Below, one piece after another: positions 51,589-60,558 of a stretch of DNA of 64,000 nt (position 1 is its first letter; each line of letters begins with the position of its first letter). Source of the stretch: Companilactobacillus musae (GTDB lineage Bacteria; Bacillota; Bacilli; Lactobacillales; Lactobacillaceae); the NCBI RefSeq assembly GCF_003967595.1, contig NZ_BIFW01000005.1:153116-217115 (forward strand), written 5' to 3'. The notes under the pieces are model-generated. The model did not search any database. It worked only from the letters and a program-made list of their open reading frames with translations, and was not told where the DNA came from. The translations under genes were made by a program, and so were the position numbers.

Positions 51589-53123
51589 GCAATCATTAAT
51601 TTTTGGCGGTTACTTTTTTGTGCTTCATAGTCGATCTGCAAGTTATTGAGTAATTCGGATTTTTGTTTGAAATCTGAATTCAACTTATCCAAATCTATTT
51701 TAGTTTTATCAACTTGCTTTTTTAAAGTATTTTGGGAGTTTTCAAGTGGAGATAAAGCATCAATCGTAGAATCTCGTTCGAGAATTAAATTATCCTTTTT
51801 AGTTTGTAACTCATCTAAGGAAACTACTTTTTGACTTTTCTCATCGATATCTTTTTGAAGTTTATTGATTGCTTCAGTTTCTGATTGAATCGTTTGTTTT
51901 AGAGAGTCTAGTTGAGGTTTTAATTGGTTCAAATCAGTTTTGATTTTTTCTACACGTTGAACTTTTGGAATCAGAATAGATAGGTCTTTAGACTGTTGTT
52001 GCTGATTTTTAAAGTCATCAGTTTTAGAAGTTAGTTGATTGATTTTTTCTTTAGCTGAATCATATTTTTGCTGTGCTTCAGTCAATTTGTCAGTTGCTAC
52101 TTGCTGATTTTGTAAGATATCTTTTTGTGAATTGTTAGCTTTATCAAGGTCTCTGACGATATCTTTTAAAGGTTGGGCCCAGTCCAATTCAGCTATATGA
52201 ATATTTTTAGCGTCTATTTCGTCTGATTTGTCCAAAATTTGAGTTTGATATTTATGTTCATTGGCCGCTAGATCATCAAATTGTTTTTGAATGGTCATGG
52301 CCGATTGATATTCTTGATTAGCTTTATCCCAAGAAAAATTAGCTTGAGTCTCCTTGGAATGGGCTGCTTCTGAATTATGTTGACGGTTTTCTAGATGCTG
52401 TTCCAAAACTGTTATTTTTTGATCGTCATTGGCTTTGATCAAAGAGTCTTTTTCGTCGTCAGACCAAATTGGGGAAGTATATTGACTATTTAGGGCGGAC
52501 TCATACTCAGAATTAGTTTGTTTGGCTTTGTCAAAACGAACTTTTAATTTAGCTACGAAGTCAGTGAAAATTTGTGTACCAAAAATCTTCTTTAAGATTT
52601 CTTCTTTTTCACTAGTTTCGGATTTCAAAAATTCAGAAAAATCATTTTGAGGTAGTAGAATTATTTTCTTAAATTGCTCAGCGGATAATTTTAATATTTC
52701 ATCGATGTCACTACCAACATCACGTGGGAGAGTGGCTAAACTTTCAATTTCGACACCATCAACATCATCGACAACTGCTAGTGAAGCGGTTGGTTTACGT
52801 TCAACTAGTCCCGTACCACGTACTTTGGCTAGGTATTGACTAGGTGTTCTTTCGACTTTATAGATTTTTCCATTTTGTTCGAAGTAGAAAGTAACTTTAG
52901 TTGGTTTATTGTCGGGAGCAAATTGACTACGCATTTCTTTAGCTTCACGATTACCAGTAGTGGTAGAAAAGAGGGCAAAGGTCATGGCGTCAAAAATGGT
53001 TGATTTACCAGCACCAGTATCGCCACCAATTAGGAAGATTGGGGATTCTTCAAGTTTACGAAAATCAATTATCGAATGTTCATGTGGTCCAAAATAATTC
53101 ATTTCTAAATAGACTGGTTTCAT
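51459..53123 (-). pseudogene. sbcC: Truncated sbcC: N-terminal half only
   Basis: The frame encodes the N-terminal part of exonuclease subunit SbcC/Rad50: MNYFGPHEH, Walker A GGDTGAGKST (residues 33-42), the Q-loop area LLPQNDFSEFLKSE, then a long coiled coil. Resemblance ends at TGEPC, the first cysteine of the zinc hook (normally C-x-x-C), at 51552. The next 31 codons are the complement of drmB. The second coiled coil, signature motif and Walker B half (about 480 residues) are missing, so ATPase function should be lost. The start overlaps the end of sbcD by 4 bases (ATGA), the normal sbcDC arrangement. Confidence 0.88.
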
Positions 53124-54310
53124 TTGTTTTCCCTCTCTACTTCGTTGAAGACGGAATCAACGAGTTTCTTTTGTCTGGATGACAATGGTTTGTTGGTGAT
53201 TGTTTGGAAGAACTTGCTGACAGTTTCTTCCGGACTTATTTGAGTAATATCGGTTGTTTGAATATTTTGCTCAGAAGTGTTGGCAAGATTTTCGTAATTT
53301 AGTTCTATGACAGTACCATAACGTTTTTCCAATTCAGCTCGAGTATTAACACGGGTGTATTGGCTACGGTCAAAATCTTTAACAGTAATAGCAAACCAGG
53401 CATCATGTGTTGGTTGTTTTTTATAGAATTCTTCATCACAAAGTGTTTCCCAAGTTTCCTCTAGAACAATTAGATCAGTTTGAGGGGTAAGAGGTTTGAA
53501 TTCACGATTAATACCATCATTATCGATGGTCACAATATCGACACCTTTACCTTGATTTTTCATGCGAGCTTCTTTGACGTTAAATTTAACAGGACTTCCT
53601 GAATAACGCACAGTGTCACTTGGAGAGGCAAAACGAGTATGAATATGTCCCATCATTACATAATCAAAATCTTTGAAATTATCGGTTGTTAAAGTAGCTA
53701 GTCCACCGACTTGAGAGGTCGTCTCACTAGTTAATTCGATATCTTCGTCCTTTTTAGCTGAGACAGCAAAGTGAGTAATTAAAATATGTTTTTTGTCAGT
53801 CTTAAATTTCTTTACCATATCGGAAACGACTAAATTCATGGCATCACCAATAGAAGTGAGCTTTTTGATACTTTCTTTATCGGATACCCTTTCTTGGTAA
53901 TAAACTCTAGCATCTAGGGGATCGAAAAATGGCAACATGAAAATTTGTGCATCATCAGTTTCAATTGGTGTAAAAGCTTCTTTTAAAAGGGTATTTAAAT
54001 AGAAAGATGTATTTTGCATCCACTCACGTCCGTAATTCAAACGGGTAGCACTATCATGATTTCCAGAAATGGCGTAAATAGGAAAATGATTCTCTAAGTT
54101 GATTTCTTTAAACATTTCATTCAAAGCTGTAACAGCTTCGGGACTAGGGACGGCTCGATCATAAATATCTCCAGCAATAACAATACCGTCAACTTTTTCA
54201 TCTTTAGCAATCTGTAGTATTTGTTTAAAAGCGTACTTTTGTTCATCTAAAAGTGAATATCCATTTAGTGTTCGACCGATATGCCAATCGGCGGTGTGTA
54301 GTAGTTTCAT
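53120..54310 (-). CDS. sbcD: Nuclease subunit SbcD (Mre11-like)
   Basis: A 396-residue calcineurin-like phosphoesterase. Metal-binding motifs: LHTADWHIGRTL (D-x-H), GIVIAGDIYDRAVPS (GD-x-x-D), ISGNHDSATR (GNH[D/E]), ITHFAV (H) and MMGHIHTR (GH-x-H). The C-terminal capping and SbcC-binding domain covers about residues 280-396 and seems complete. It normally works with SbcC to cut hairpins and DNA ends; since SbcC is broken here, SbcD lacks its ATPase partner. The start at 54310 has GGAGGGG; the frame to 54352 has none. Confidence 0.93.
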   Translation of the reverse strand: MKLLHTADWHIGRTLNGYSLLDEQKYAFKQILQIAKDEKVDGIVIAGDIYDRAVPSPEAVTALNEMFKEINLENHFPIYAISGNHDSATRLNYGREWMQNTSFYLNTLLKEAFTPIETDDAQIFMLPFFDPLDARVYYQERVSDKESIKKLTSIGDAMNLVVSDMVKKFKTDKKHILITHFAVSAKKDEDIELTSETTSQVGGLATLTTDNFKDFDYVMMGHIHTRFASPSDTVRYSGSPVKFNVKEARMKNQGKGVDIVTIDNDGINREFKPLTPQTDLIVLEETWETLCDEEFYKKQPTHDAWFAITVKDFDRSQYTRVNTRAELEKRYGTVIELNYENLANTSEQNIQTTDITQISPEETVSKFFQTITNKPLSSRQKKLVDSVFNEVERENK

Positions 54311-54423
54311 TAATAATCCCCTCCAGTTGTTTTCATTGTAGCAGAGTGACACGACACTATTTGTCTTTTATTTGATAAAAGCATATCACTTTTTAAGAAC
54401 ATATGTTTGCATAAATAGCAAAT

Positions 54424-54457
54424 AAAAAAGCAAATTCATAATTAGTGAATTTGCTTC
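54424..54457 (-). terminator. Terminator of YhcH-like gene
   Basis: An 11-bp stem, AAGCAAATTCA/TGAATTTGCTT, with a T run on the reverse strand, after the stop at 54472. Confidence 0.75.
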
Positions 54458-54471
54458 AGAGAGATATCAGA

Positions 54472-54945
54472 TTAATTTAAGATTAAGTCCTTAGGAATCT
54501 TAACAACAACTTTCTTAATAGGAACAGTTCCATCAAGATTCAAACCAGGTTCGTGAGCATCTTCAGCGAAGAATACACAAACATCGCCAGTTGTTAAATG
54601 CATTTTAGTAACTGGTTCGTAGAATTTCTTGTAGAAAAGAGCATCGTTTTCTTTTAACTTGTCTTCATCGAGCGTCAAGTTATCTTTATTAGTTGTTAGA
54701 TCTAATTCATCACCGGATACAATAAATTGAACATCAATGTATGCTTGATGGCTTTCCCAACGACCTTCTTTTTCGGGCTTTGTGTCATAACTTTGAACAA
54801 GTGCGAATACACCGTCGTCTAGGTCATATTTGCCATTTTCTTTATTGATAAGATCCTTATCATCTAAGAAGTCTAGGACCATTTTAAAGGTCTTATTCTT
54901 TTTCATAAGTGATGCAGTTACGTCTTTAAGATTTGTATAGATCAT
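54472..54945 (-). CDS. YhcH/YjgK/YiaL family protein
   Basis: A 157-residue cupin-like protein of the YhcH/YjgK/YiaL family (EbgC-like beta-barrel). Typical blocks are ESHQAYIDVQFIVSGDE, with the conserved histidine and glutamate, and DVCVFFAEDAHEPGLN, with another metal-binding histidine. Family members are found next to sialic acid, gulonate or beta-galactoside genes and may be sugar isomerases or mutarotases, but no such genes are nearby. The ATG at 54945 has AGGGGG upstream, so the longer frame to 54984 was rejected. Confidence 0.88.
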   Translation of the reverse strand: MIYTNLKDVTASLMKKNKTFKMVLDFLDDKDLINKENGKYDLDDGVFALVQSYDTKPEKEGRWESHQAYIDVQFIVSGDELDLTTNKDNLTLDEDKLKENDALFYKKFYEPVTKMHLTTGDVCVFFAEDAHEPGLNLDGTVPIKKVVVKIPKDLILN

Positions 54946-55118
54946 GAATGCTTTCCCCCTTAATGTATAAGGATATCTTAGCACTAAATGTAAGGGCTTA
55001 CAAAGATATTTGGGGATTATTTAGTCATTTTAACTAAATAATTGATTGTGAAATTAATCATTTCTAAATAGGAAAATTTTGATGCGAAATGAAGGTAAAT
55101 TATGTGTTATTGAAGGAT

Positions 55119-55280
55119 GTCGTCCTCCACAACAAGAAAATTTGGCTGGAACGTAGTGGGCACGAATTTGAACCATTCCTACGAAATGTTTCAAATCTCG
55201 GCCTTCTACTAAATCCGCAAAGTACGCGAATTAAGTAGAATTTCACTACTGAGCCAATTTTCTTGTTGCTCCGGACTGGT
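55119..55280. repeat. Structured intergenic repeat (R4)
   Basis: A full copy: outer arms GTCGTCCTCCACAACAAGAA and its partner ending GCTCCGGAC, internal arm A (CGAATTTGAACCATT...AATGTTTCAAATCTCG) and arm B (CTACTAAATCCGC...GAATTAAGTAG). It lies in the gap between the YhcH-like gene and the C69 peptidase gene. It is followed by a conserved TAATTTTTAAA tail and a hairpin terminator at 55321 that is also found next to R5. Confidence 0.88.
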
Positions 55281-55320
55281 GATATCTTGCTAATTAATAA
55301 TTTTTAAAGCTGAATACAAA

Positions 55321-55396
55321 AAAGAACAGTATCCATTAAGCGGCATTCAGGTAGACAAATGCCTGAAGTCCTTAATAGAGCTGTTCTTCTTTGTCT
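55321..55396 (-). terminator. Long composite hairpin terminator of the C69 peptidase gene
   Basis: On the reverse strand, three nested stems (AAGAACAG/CTGTTCTT, CTATTAAGG/TTAATGG, CTTCAGGCAT/CCTGAATGCC) end in a T run. It is homologous to the hairpin at 59363-59440. Confidence 0.7.
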
Positions 55397-55438
55397 GAAA
55401 ATCAAAAAATCTATATTTGATTGTATCAAACTAAAAAA

Positions 55439-56848
55439 TTAGTCGTTCAAATTGTAACGAAGTTTCATATGTTCAGAACCCATAGTTACCATATCACCAA
55501 GTAATTTAGTTTGAAGTTCGAAGGCAGTATCAGCTAGTTTTTCATTGGCTTCTTCCAAGTACTTCTTAACTTTCTTTTGATCCTTAATGGCAGCGTCAGT
55601 TTCGTTTTGAATCTTACGATATGCACTCATGGCGTCTAGTTCATAGTCATTTCTCATATCAACGTATAGGTCGTAGTCAGTATCGCCGAGTAAAGCGGTT
55701 GTACAACTTAACCAGTACATATTATTCATATCGAATTTGCCAGTAGCATTTTTGTATTGAGCGGGTGTGTCTTTGACATTAGTGTAGAAAGGCACAACGG
55801 TATTAAAGGTATTGGCACCATAAGCTAACCAATGGATTCCGGCAATTTCATCGGGAACGTTATTTCTGATTTGAAGAATATGAACGTTATGATTTCTGTT
55901 GATACCAATTGGGCGGAAGAGTTTCTTTTCAGCTTCGGTACCATTTCCATAAACGTCATACTTAGTATTCTCAAAGTGAGAACTCAAAACAAATTTAACA
56001 TCTTCAACTGAGATTTTACGGTTGGCGTGACAAATGAATGGTAGATCTTGTTCCATTGGATCATCAGTTGTGTCGTCAGGGCTGAAGAACTTTTGACCAT
56101 ACCAAGTACGAGGATTGTTGTAAACAGTATCTTTAATGGATGAACTACCGAAGATATGTCTCAAATTGTACTTGTCAAAATCAGGATTCAAATTATTGTT
56201 TTCAATCATGGCTTTTAAATCAGCTGAACAAAGAGTGTCATCTGAATCAAAATCGAAGTCATCAATGTTCATACGGTTAGGTGCGACAACATAAGCATCG
56301 TCAGGAATGCGAACGGCAGCCCAGTGATGTCCGCCGATTGTTTCCAACCACCAAACTTCATTATGATCGGCAAAAGAAATACCATTTGGTTCGTAAGTAC
56401 CATATTTTTCTAATAAAGCGCCGAGACGTTTTACACCTTCACGGGCAGTTTTAGCATAGGGAAGAACGACAGTAACTAAATCTTCCTCACCAAGTCCGTT
56501 TTCAACAAATGGATCTAAGCCGAGAACACGAGAATTAGTTGTAATAGTTTCTGTAGCAGACATTGCAACATTTTCACTGTTGATTCCGGCAGCAGGCCAG
56601 ATTCCGTTAGTCAAAATTGAGTTAGGCATTGATGTGTAACGTAGAGCCTTGTCAGGTAGGTCAACTTTCACCTTGCTAATAACTGAAGTATAAGTCTTTG
56701 GTTGATCTTCTGGGTTAACGACTACAAAACGTTGAGGGTCAAGGGCTTCGTGACCATCATCATTTCTTGAAATCATAGTTGAACCATCAATTGAAGCCTT
56801 TTTACCAACTAGAATTGAGGTACATGAACCTTTAATGCGTTTTTCCAT
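55439..56848 (-). CDS. C69-family dipeptidase (PepD-like)
   Basis: A 469-residue N-terminal-nucleophile hydrolase. The nucleophile is Cys9 in [13 protein letters not shown], followed by [12 protein letters not shown], the family start; the short MEKRIKGS leader would be removed by self-cleavage. [20 protein letters not shown] and the [14 protein letters not shown] block match lactobacillus PepD/PepV-type C69 dipeptidases. It is cytosolic and splits dipeptides in the last step of peptide use. A GGAGTT site precedes the ATG. It is monocistronic with a long hairpin terminator. Confidence 0.93.
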   Translation of the reverse strand: MEKRIKGSCTSILVGKKASIDGSTMISRNDDGHEALDPQRFVVVNPEDQPKTYTSVISKVKVDLPDKALRYTSMPNSILTNGIWPAAGINSENVAMSATETITTNSRVLGLDPFVENGLGEEDLVTVVLPYAKTAREGVKRLGALLEKYGTYEPNGISFADHNEVWWLETIGGHHWAAVRIPDDAYVVAPNRMNIDDFDFDSDDTLCSADLKAMIENNNLNPDFDKYNLRHIFGSSSIKDTVYNNPRTWYGQKFFSPDDTTDDPMEQDLPFICHANRKISVEDVKFVLSSHFENTKYDVYGNGTEAEKKLFRPIGINRNHNVHILQIRNNVPDEIAGIHWLAYGANTFNTVVPFYTNVKDTPAQYKNATGKFDMNNMYWLSCTTALLGDTDYDLYVDMRNDYELDAMSAYRKIQNETDAAIKDQKKVKKYLEEANEKLADTAFELQTKLLGDMVTMGSEHMKLRYNLND

Positions 56849-56948
56849 TATTATAGAACTCCTTTGTAATCTCTAATGGTTTAATTATATCTGTTCTAAT
56901 TAAGTTAGCCAAATTGTAAACAACAAAAAAATATTTTAAAAAAAGTAA

Positions 56949-56979
56949 TTGACCTAGACCACACTCTAAGTATTATTCT
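56949..56979 (+). promoter_or_regulatory. Candidate MerR-type promoter of aldo/keto reductase
   Basis: TTGACC (56949-56954), a 19-base spacer and TATTCT (56974-56979). A dyad CTAGA-ccacac-TCTAAG lies within the spacer. Promoters with long spacers holding such a dyad are typically activated by MerR-family proteins. A TATTAT with a 16-base spacer is an alternative -10. No merR gene is adjacent. Confidence 0.45.
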
Positions 56980-57015
56980 TTAGTCGTTGAGAAATAAGAA
57001 AGGAATTTGATATTT

Positions 57016-57969
57016 ATGAAACAACTAAATATTGGTAATACAAACTGGACTGCATCTGCAGTTGCACTTGGTATCATGCGTATGGAAGCTTTATCAACAA
57101 AAGATGCTGCTAAAGCCCTTGAAGCTGCTGTTGATACTGGAATAAATTATATCGACTCAGCCGACATTTATGGTATGGGTAACTCCGAAAAAGTATTCGG
57201 TGAAGCAATGAAGGAAGCAAACATCTCACGTGATGATGTTTATATCCAATCAAAGGGTGGAATCGTCTTTGATCCAGCCAGAAGTCATGGAAGTTTTGTT
57301 TTTGGCAAACGCTATGACTTTTCAAAGAAGCACATCATTGAAGCAGTTGATGGAATTCTTGATCGTATGCAAATTGATTATTTGGATTCATTCCTCTTGC
57401 ATCGTCCAGATCCATTGATGGAACCAGAAGAAGTTGCAGCAGCTTTTGATGAATTACAAAAAGATGGTAAGGTCAGACACTTCGGTGTTTCAAACTTTAA
57501 TCCACAACAATTTCAATTGATTCAAGAAGCAATTGACCAAAAACTTTTGATCAATCAACTTCAATTCAGTATTGCTCATACTGGCATGATCGATTACGGC
57601 ATGCACACTAATATGACTGATGCACGTTCAATTAATCATGATGGTGGATTACTAGAATTTTCTAGACGTATGGGTACAACTATTCAAGCTTGGTCACCAT
57701 TCCAATATGGTATGTTTGAAGGAACTTTCATTGGCAGTGATAAGTTCCCAGAATTAAATCAAAAATTACAAGAATTGGCTGATAAATATGGCGTAAGCAA
57801 GAACGCTATTGCAACAGCTTGGATTTTGAGACATCCTGCAAATATTCAAGTAATTATTGGAACAATGAATCCAGAACATATCGTTGATAGTGCCAAAGGT
57901 GCTGATGTCGAATTGACTAAGCAAGAATGGTATGACGTATACTTTGCAGCAGGCAACGATTTGCCATAA
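57016..57969 (+). CDS. Aldo/keto reductase (YdhF-like)
   Basis: A 317-residue AKR barrel protein of the COG4989/YdhF group. Catalytic elements: Asp47/Tyr52 (NYIDSADIYG), Lys80 (IQSKGG) and His in FLLHRPDP. NADPH-binding elements are near the C-terminus (IQVIIGTMNPEHI). The start at 57016 follows AGGAA; the frame begins at TTG 57007 without better support. A MerR-like promoter upstream suggests induction by an electrophile or similar stress. Codon use suggests good expression. Confidence 0.92.
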   Translation: MKQLNIGNTNWTASAVALGIMRMEALSTKDAAKALEAAVDTGINYIDSADIYGMGNSEKVFGEAMKEANISRDDVYIQSKGGIVFDPARSHGSFVFGKRYDFSKKHIIEAVDGILDRMQIDYLDSFLLHRPDPLMEPEEVAAAFDELQKDGKVRHFGVSNFNPQQFQLIQEAIDQKLLINQLQFSIAHTGMIDYGMHTNMTDARSINHDGGLLEFSRRMGTTIQAWSPFQYGMFEGTFIGSDKFPELNQKLQELADKYGVSKNAIATAWILRHPANIQVIIGTMNPEHIVDSAKGADVELTKQEWYDVYFAAGNDLP

Positions 57970-58206
57970 AGAATCAGAGAACTATATATGACTCATTTAG
58001 AAACAAACTCTTTAAACACACACCTATAAAATAAAACTGCCTTAATCATCGACAAAGCCGAGATCAAGGCAGTTGACAAAATCTATATTCCGAAAAGAAA
58101 TAAGCAGGTTGATTTTGCGGCCAACCGTACAACTTATTTCACCATACTCCTTATAAAAAAAAGGGTCCCTTTAACTCAACTCTAGTTAAAGGGACCCTTT
58201 TGTGTT
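57970..58206. other. Hairpin-rich gap between convergent genes
   Basis: 237 bp with three strong structures: AACTGCCTTAATC/GATCAAGGCAGTT (58035-58074); GAAATAAG...CTTATTTC around an inner GGTTG/CAACC (about 58098-58140); and a perfect 18-bp terminator stem (58159-58201). On the reverse strand an AAGGAGT site precedes ATG-GTG-AAA-TAA. No protein gene is supported; a small structured RNA on the reverse strand is possible. Confidence 0.4.
58159..58201. terminator. Bidirectional terminator
   Basis: A perfect 18-bp stem, AAAAGGGTCCCTTTAACT and its complement, with T runs on both strands; it directly follows the mscS-like stop on the reverse strand. Confidence 0.9.
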
Positions 58207-59049
58207 TTATTTTGGTAAATTAATTTGGGCATCTTTGATAGCAGTTAAATATTTTTCTAAAAGTACGTTTCGTACGTGGTATTGAGCTCCTGGTTTAGTA
58301 TATGCAGCAACTTGAAGTACTAGTGTTCCATCATTTTGATTTGAAAATCCTACTATATAGGGTCTTTTAGTGATTTGTAGTTTAGTTAGATCAATATTTT
58401 TATTGATATCACTGATGATTCTGGTGATGTCATCAAAAGGAGCATCACTAGCAATGGGGATTTCCATCAAGGCTTGCATATTATTACGTGATTTGTTGCT
58501 AACGACGGTGATATTACGATTAGGAATGTAATTAAGAGTTCCATCGATACTTTGAATTTGAGTTGTTCGAATACCAACATAAGTAACTTGGCCTTCAATA
58601 CCATTGACGCTGATCATGTCACCAACGCTGATTTGTTGCTCCAGCAAAATGAAAAAGCCGTTGACCATATCGGAAACAAAACCTTGAGCTCCAAGACCAA
58701 TTGCCAAACTGAAAATTCCGGCACCGGCTATTAATGTTCCGACGGGAATACCGATAGCTGAAAGAATGGCATAGATCCAAAAGAACATTAGAATGTATTT
58801 GAAAATATTGAGTACCAACGTATAAATGGTATCTAGTTTTTTAGGAGAGATGGTAGCCTTGGTACCACGCAAACCAGTTTTGAAAATATGACGGATGATT
58901 TTTTTACCGATCCAGTTGATCAATAAAAGAACCACGGTTAATAAAATTAATTGGAAAACGACTGAAGCAACGTGCTGTAAGACGGATTCCCAATCAACCT
59001 TTAAAAATATATTTTTAATTAAGGTGTTAAAGTTCAGAGATGATTTCAA
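58207..59049 (-). CDS. MscS-family small-conductance mechanosensitive channel
   Basis: A 280-residue membrane protein with three hydrophobic segments and a cytosolic beta/alpha-beta domain. The pore-lining third helix and the following beta domain are marked by GAGIFSLAIGLGAQGFVSDMV, then QQISVGDMISVNGIEG, VTYVGIRTTQI and YIPNRNITVVSN. It opens under membrane tension to release solutes during hypo-osmotic shock. The TTG at 59049 (MKSSLNF) lies 9 bases after AAAGGA; the upstream TTG at 59067 includes that ribosome site in its own frame and was rejected. Confidence 0.92.
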   Translation of the reverse strand: MKSSLNFNTLIKNIFLKVDWESVLQHVASVVFQLILLTVVLLLINWIGKKIIRHIFKTGLRGTKATISPKKLDTIYTLVLNIFKYILMFFWIYAILSAIGIPVGTLIAGAGIFSLAIGLGAQGFVSDMVNGFFILLEQQISVGDMISVNGIEGQVTYVGIRTTQIQSIDGTLNYIPNRNITVVSNKSRNNMQALMEIPIASDAPFDDITRIISDINKNIDLTKLQITKRPYIVGFSNQNDGTLVLQVAAYTKPGAQYHVRNVLLEKYLTAIKDAQINLPK

Positions 59050-59157
59050 AATAACAATTCCTTTCAAAATTAGCGCTGAAACAATATTATCACAAAATGA
59101 AAAGGGATAATTAAATGGTAAAGGGTTCTTACTAGAAGCTATTTGCAGTGTAGACTT

Positions 59158-59322
59158 GTCGTCCTCCGCAACAAAGAAAATTGGGGCTGGAACGTAGTGG
59201 GCACGACTTGAAGCCTTTTGGCTTTGCCAAAAGGCTTCAAGCTCGACCTTCTACTAACCTCACTTTGTGAGCTAAGTAGAATTTCACTACTGAGCCCATT
59301 TTCTTTGTTACTCCGGACTAGT
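59158..59322. repeat. Structured intergenic repeat (R5)
   Basis: A full copy with outer arms GTCCTCCGCAACAAAGAAAA and the partner ending CTCCGGAC. Internal arm A has a different sequence from the other copies but a perfect 16-bp stem (CTTGAAGCCTTTTGGC). Arm B reads CTACTAACCTCAC/GTGAGCTAAGTAG, again paired with new bases. It lies between the mscS-like gene and the gene at 59473. Confidence 0.9.
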
Positions 59323-59362
59323 GTGTTATTTTTTATTAGTTATTTTTAAATCTGAGCAATGA

Positions 59363-59440
59363 AAAAGAACAGTATCCATTTAAATATTCAAGGCATGTAG
59401 ATGTACCTGAATTCTTAAGATACTGCTCAATTTTTTAGCA
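59363..59440 (-). terminator. Composite hairpin terminator of the gene at 59473
   Basis: Homologous to 55321-55396 (both contain AAAGAACAGTATCCATT and a central CAGG/CCTG-type arm). On the reverse strand it ends with a T run, after the stop at 59473. Confidence 0.6.
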
Positions 59441-59472
59441 TATAATTTTTATTTGACTAGTTATCTCTTTTA

Positions 59473-59724
59473 TTATTGCATGTAACTTTTAGGAACAAAA
59501 TCTTCTACGGCAACGTATAAACGGTCGGATAGATTTTTGTATAAATCATGTTCACCTGTTAGTAATGTGAAGTTTAGATTGTCGCACGATTCGATTAATT
59601 TAATTGCGGCAGCAATTTTTAAATCGTCATGAGAATAGTCAATGTCGCTTTTACCAGTAATAGTAATGTCTAATTCGGGAGTGTCTTTTCCCAAAGTGTA
59701 GTCTTGAATGTTTTCTGTAATCAA
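59473..59724 (-). CDS. Hypothetical protein, 83 residues
   Basis: Not recognised. An 83-residue acidic soluble protein with two blocks, LDITITGKSDIDYSH and FTLLTGEHDLYKNLSDRLYV. The TTG at 59724 is supported by GAGGTGA 7 bases upstream. It is monocistronic with a composite hairpin terminator. No function is proposed. Confidence 0.65.
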   Translation of the reverse strand: MITENIQDYTLGKDTPELDITITGKSDIDYSHDDLKIAAAIKLIESCDNLNFTLLTGEHDLYKNLSDRLYVAVEDFVPKSYMQ

Positions 59725-59908
59725 TTTTAAATCACCTCAAATTTGAATGAACTCATAAACTAACATATTTTTATATATAATGATATATAAAAAGACAAAC
59801 TGTCTAGTGAAACAAAGAAGAAGTATCCAATCCTTTAAATGGCAAACGTTTGGCTTATGAATTAAATATGGTAAAGTAAGTTTACTTATACAAGAAGGGG
59901 AATACAAA

Positions 59909-60493
59909 ATGACTTATCCACAATTAGATTTAGAAAATGCTACGGGTAGTGTAGCTACTATTAAAACCAATCATGGTGAAATTAAAATTCAATTATTCGA
60001 TGAATTAGTTCCTAAAACAATTAAGAACTTTATCGGCTTAGCTGAAAAAGGATACTATAATGGGGTTATTTTTCACCGTGTAATTCCTGATTTTATGATT
60101 CAAGGTGGCGATCCTACTGGAACAGGTATGGGTGGCGAAAGTATTTATGGCGATAGTTTTGAAGATGAATTTACTGACCAACTATTTAATTTGGATGGTG
60201 CTTTATCAATGGCCAATGCTGGTCCTAATACTAATGGTAGTCAATTCTTCATCGTTTCTAATCAGAATATGCCTAAGCGTATGATCAAGGAAATGGCTGG
60301 AGCAGGCTATCCAGAAGAAATTATTGCTGCCTATAAGAACGGTGGTACTCCTTGGTTGGATCATCGTCATACCGTATTTGGTCAAGTAATAGATGGGATG
60401 GACGTTGTTCGTGAAATTGCTCGTGTTAAGCGAGATGGCAATGATAAGCCTAAAGAAGACGTAATTATGGAAAGTGTTGAAATTAGTAAGTAA
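59909..60493 (+). CDS. Peptidyl-prolyl cis-trans isomerase, cyclophilin type
   Basis: A 194-residue cyclophilin without a signal peptide, so cytosolic. The family core is clear: [20 protein letters not shown] (catalytic Arg in FHR), [19 protein letters not shown], and [14 protein letters not shown]. It speeds proline isomerisation during protein folding. Compared with short E. coli PpiB it has an insertion ([17 protein letters not shown]), common in lactobacilli. A GGGG site precedes the ATG, and a strong terminator follows. Confidence 0.95.
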   Translation: MTYPQLDLENATGSVATIKTNHGEIKIQLFDELVPKTIKNFIGLAEKGYYNGVIFHRVIPDFMIQGGDPTGTGMGGESIYGDSFEDEFTDQLFNLDGALSMANAGPNTNGSQFFIVSNQNMPKRMIKEMAGAGYPEEIIAAYKNGGTPWLDHRHTVFGQVIDGMDVVREIARVKRDGNDKPKEDVIMESVEISK

Positions 60494-60497
60494 AATA

Positions 60498-60540
60498 AAA
60501 CGTGAGTTACTTCAAAATTAGAAGCAACTCACGTTTTTTA
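60498..60540 (+). terminator. Rho-independent terminator
   Basis: A 15-bp stem with one bulge (AACGTGAGTTACTTC/GAAGCAACTCACGTT) and a T run after the cyclophilin gene. The next gene's AGGAGG follows within 6 bases, so read-through may also occur. Confidence 0.85.
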
Positions 60541-60558
60541 TATCAAGGAGGGAAACGA

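Noticed and set aside
38957..54310. Prophage or integrative element around the DISARM genes
   Set aside because: No integrase, phage structural, relaxase or tRNA attachment sequences were seen; the right border is an illegitimate junction inside sbcC.
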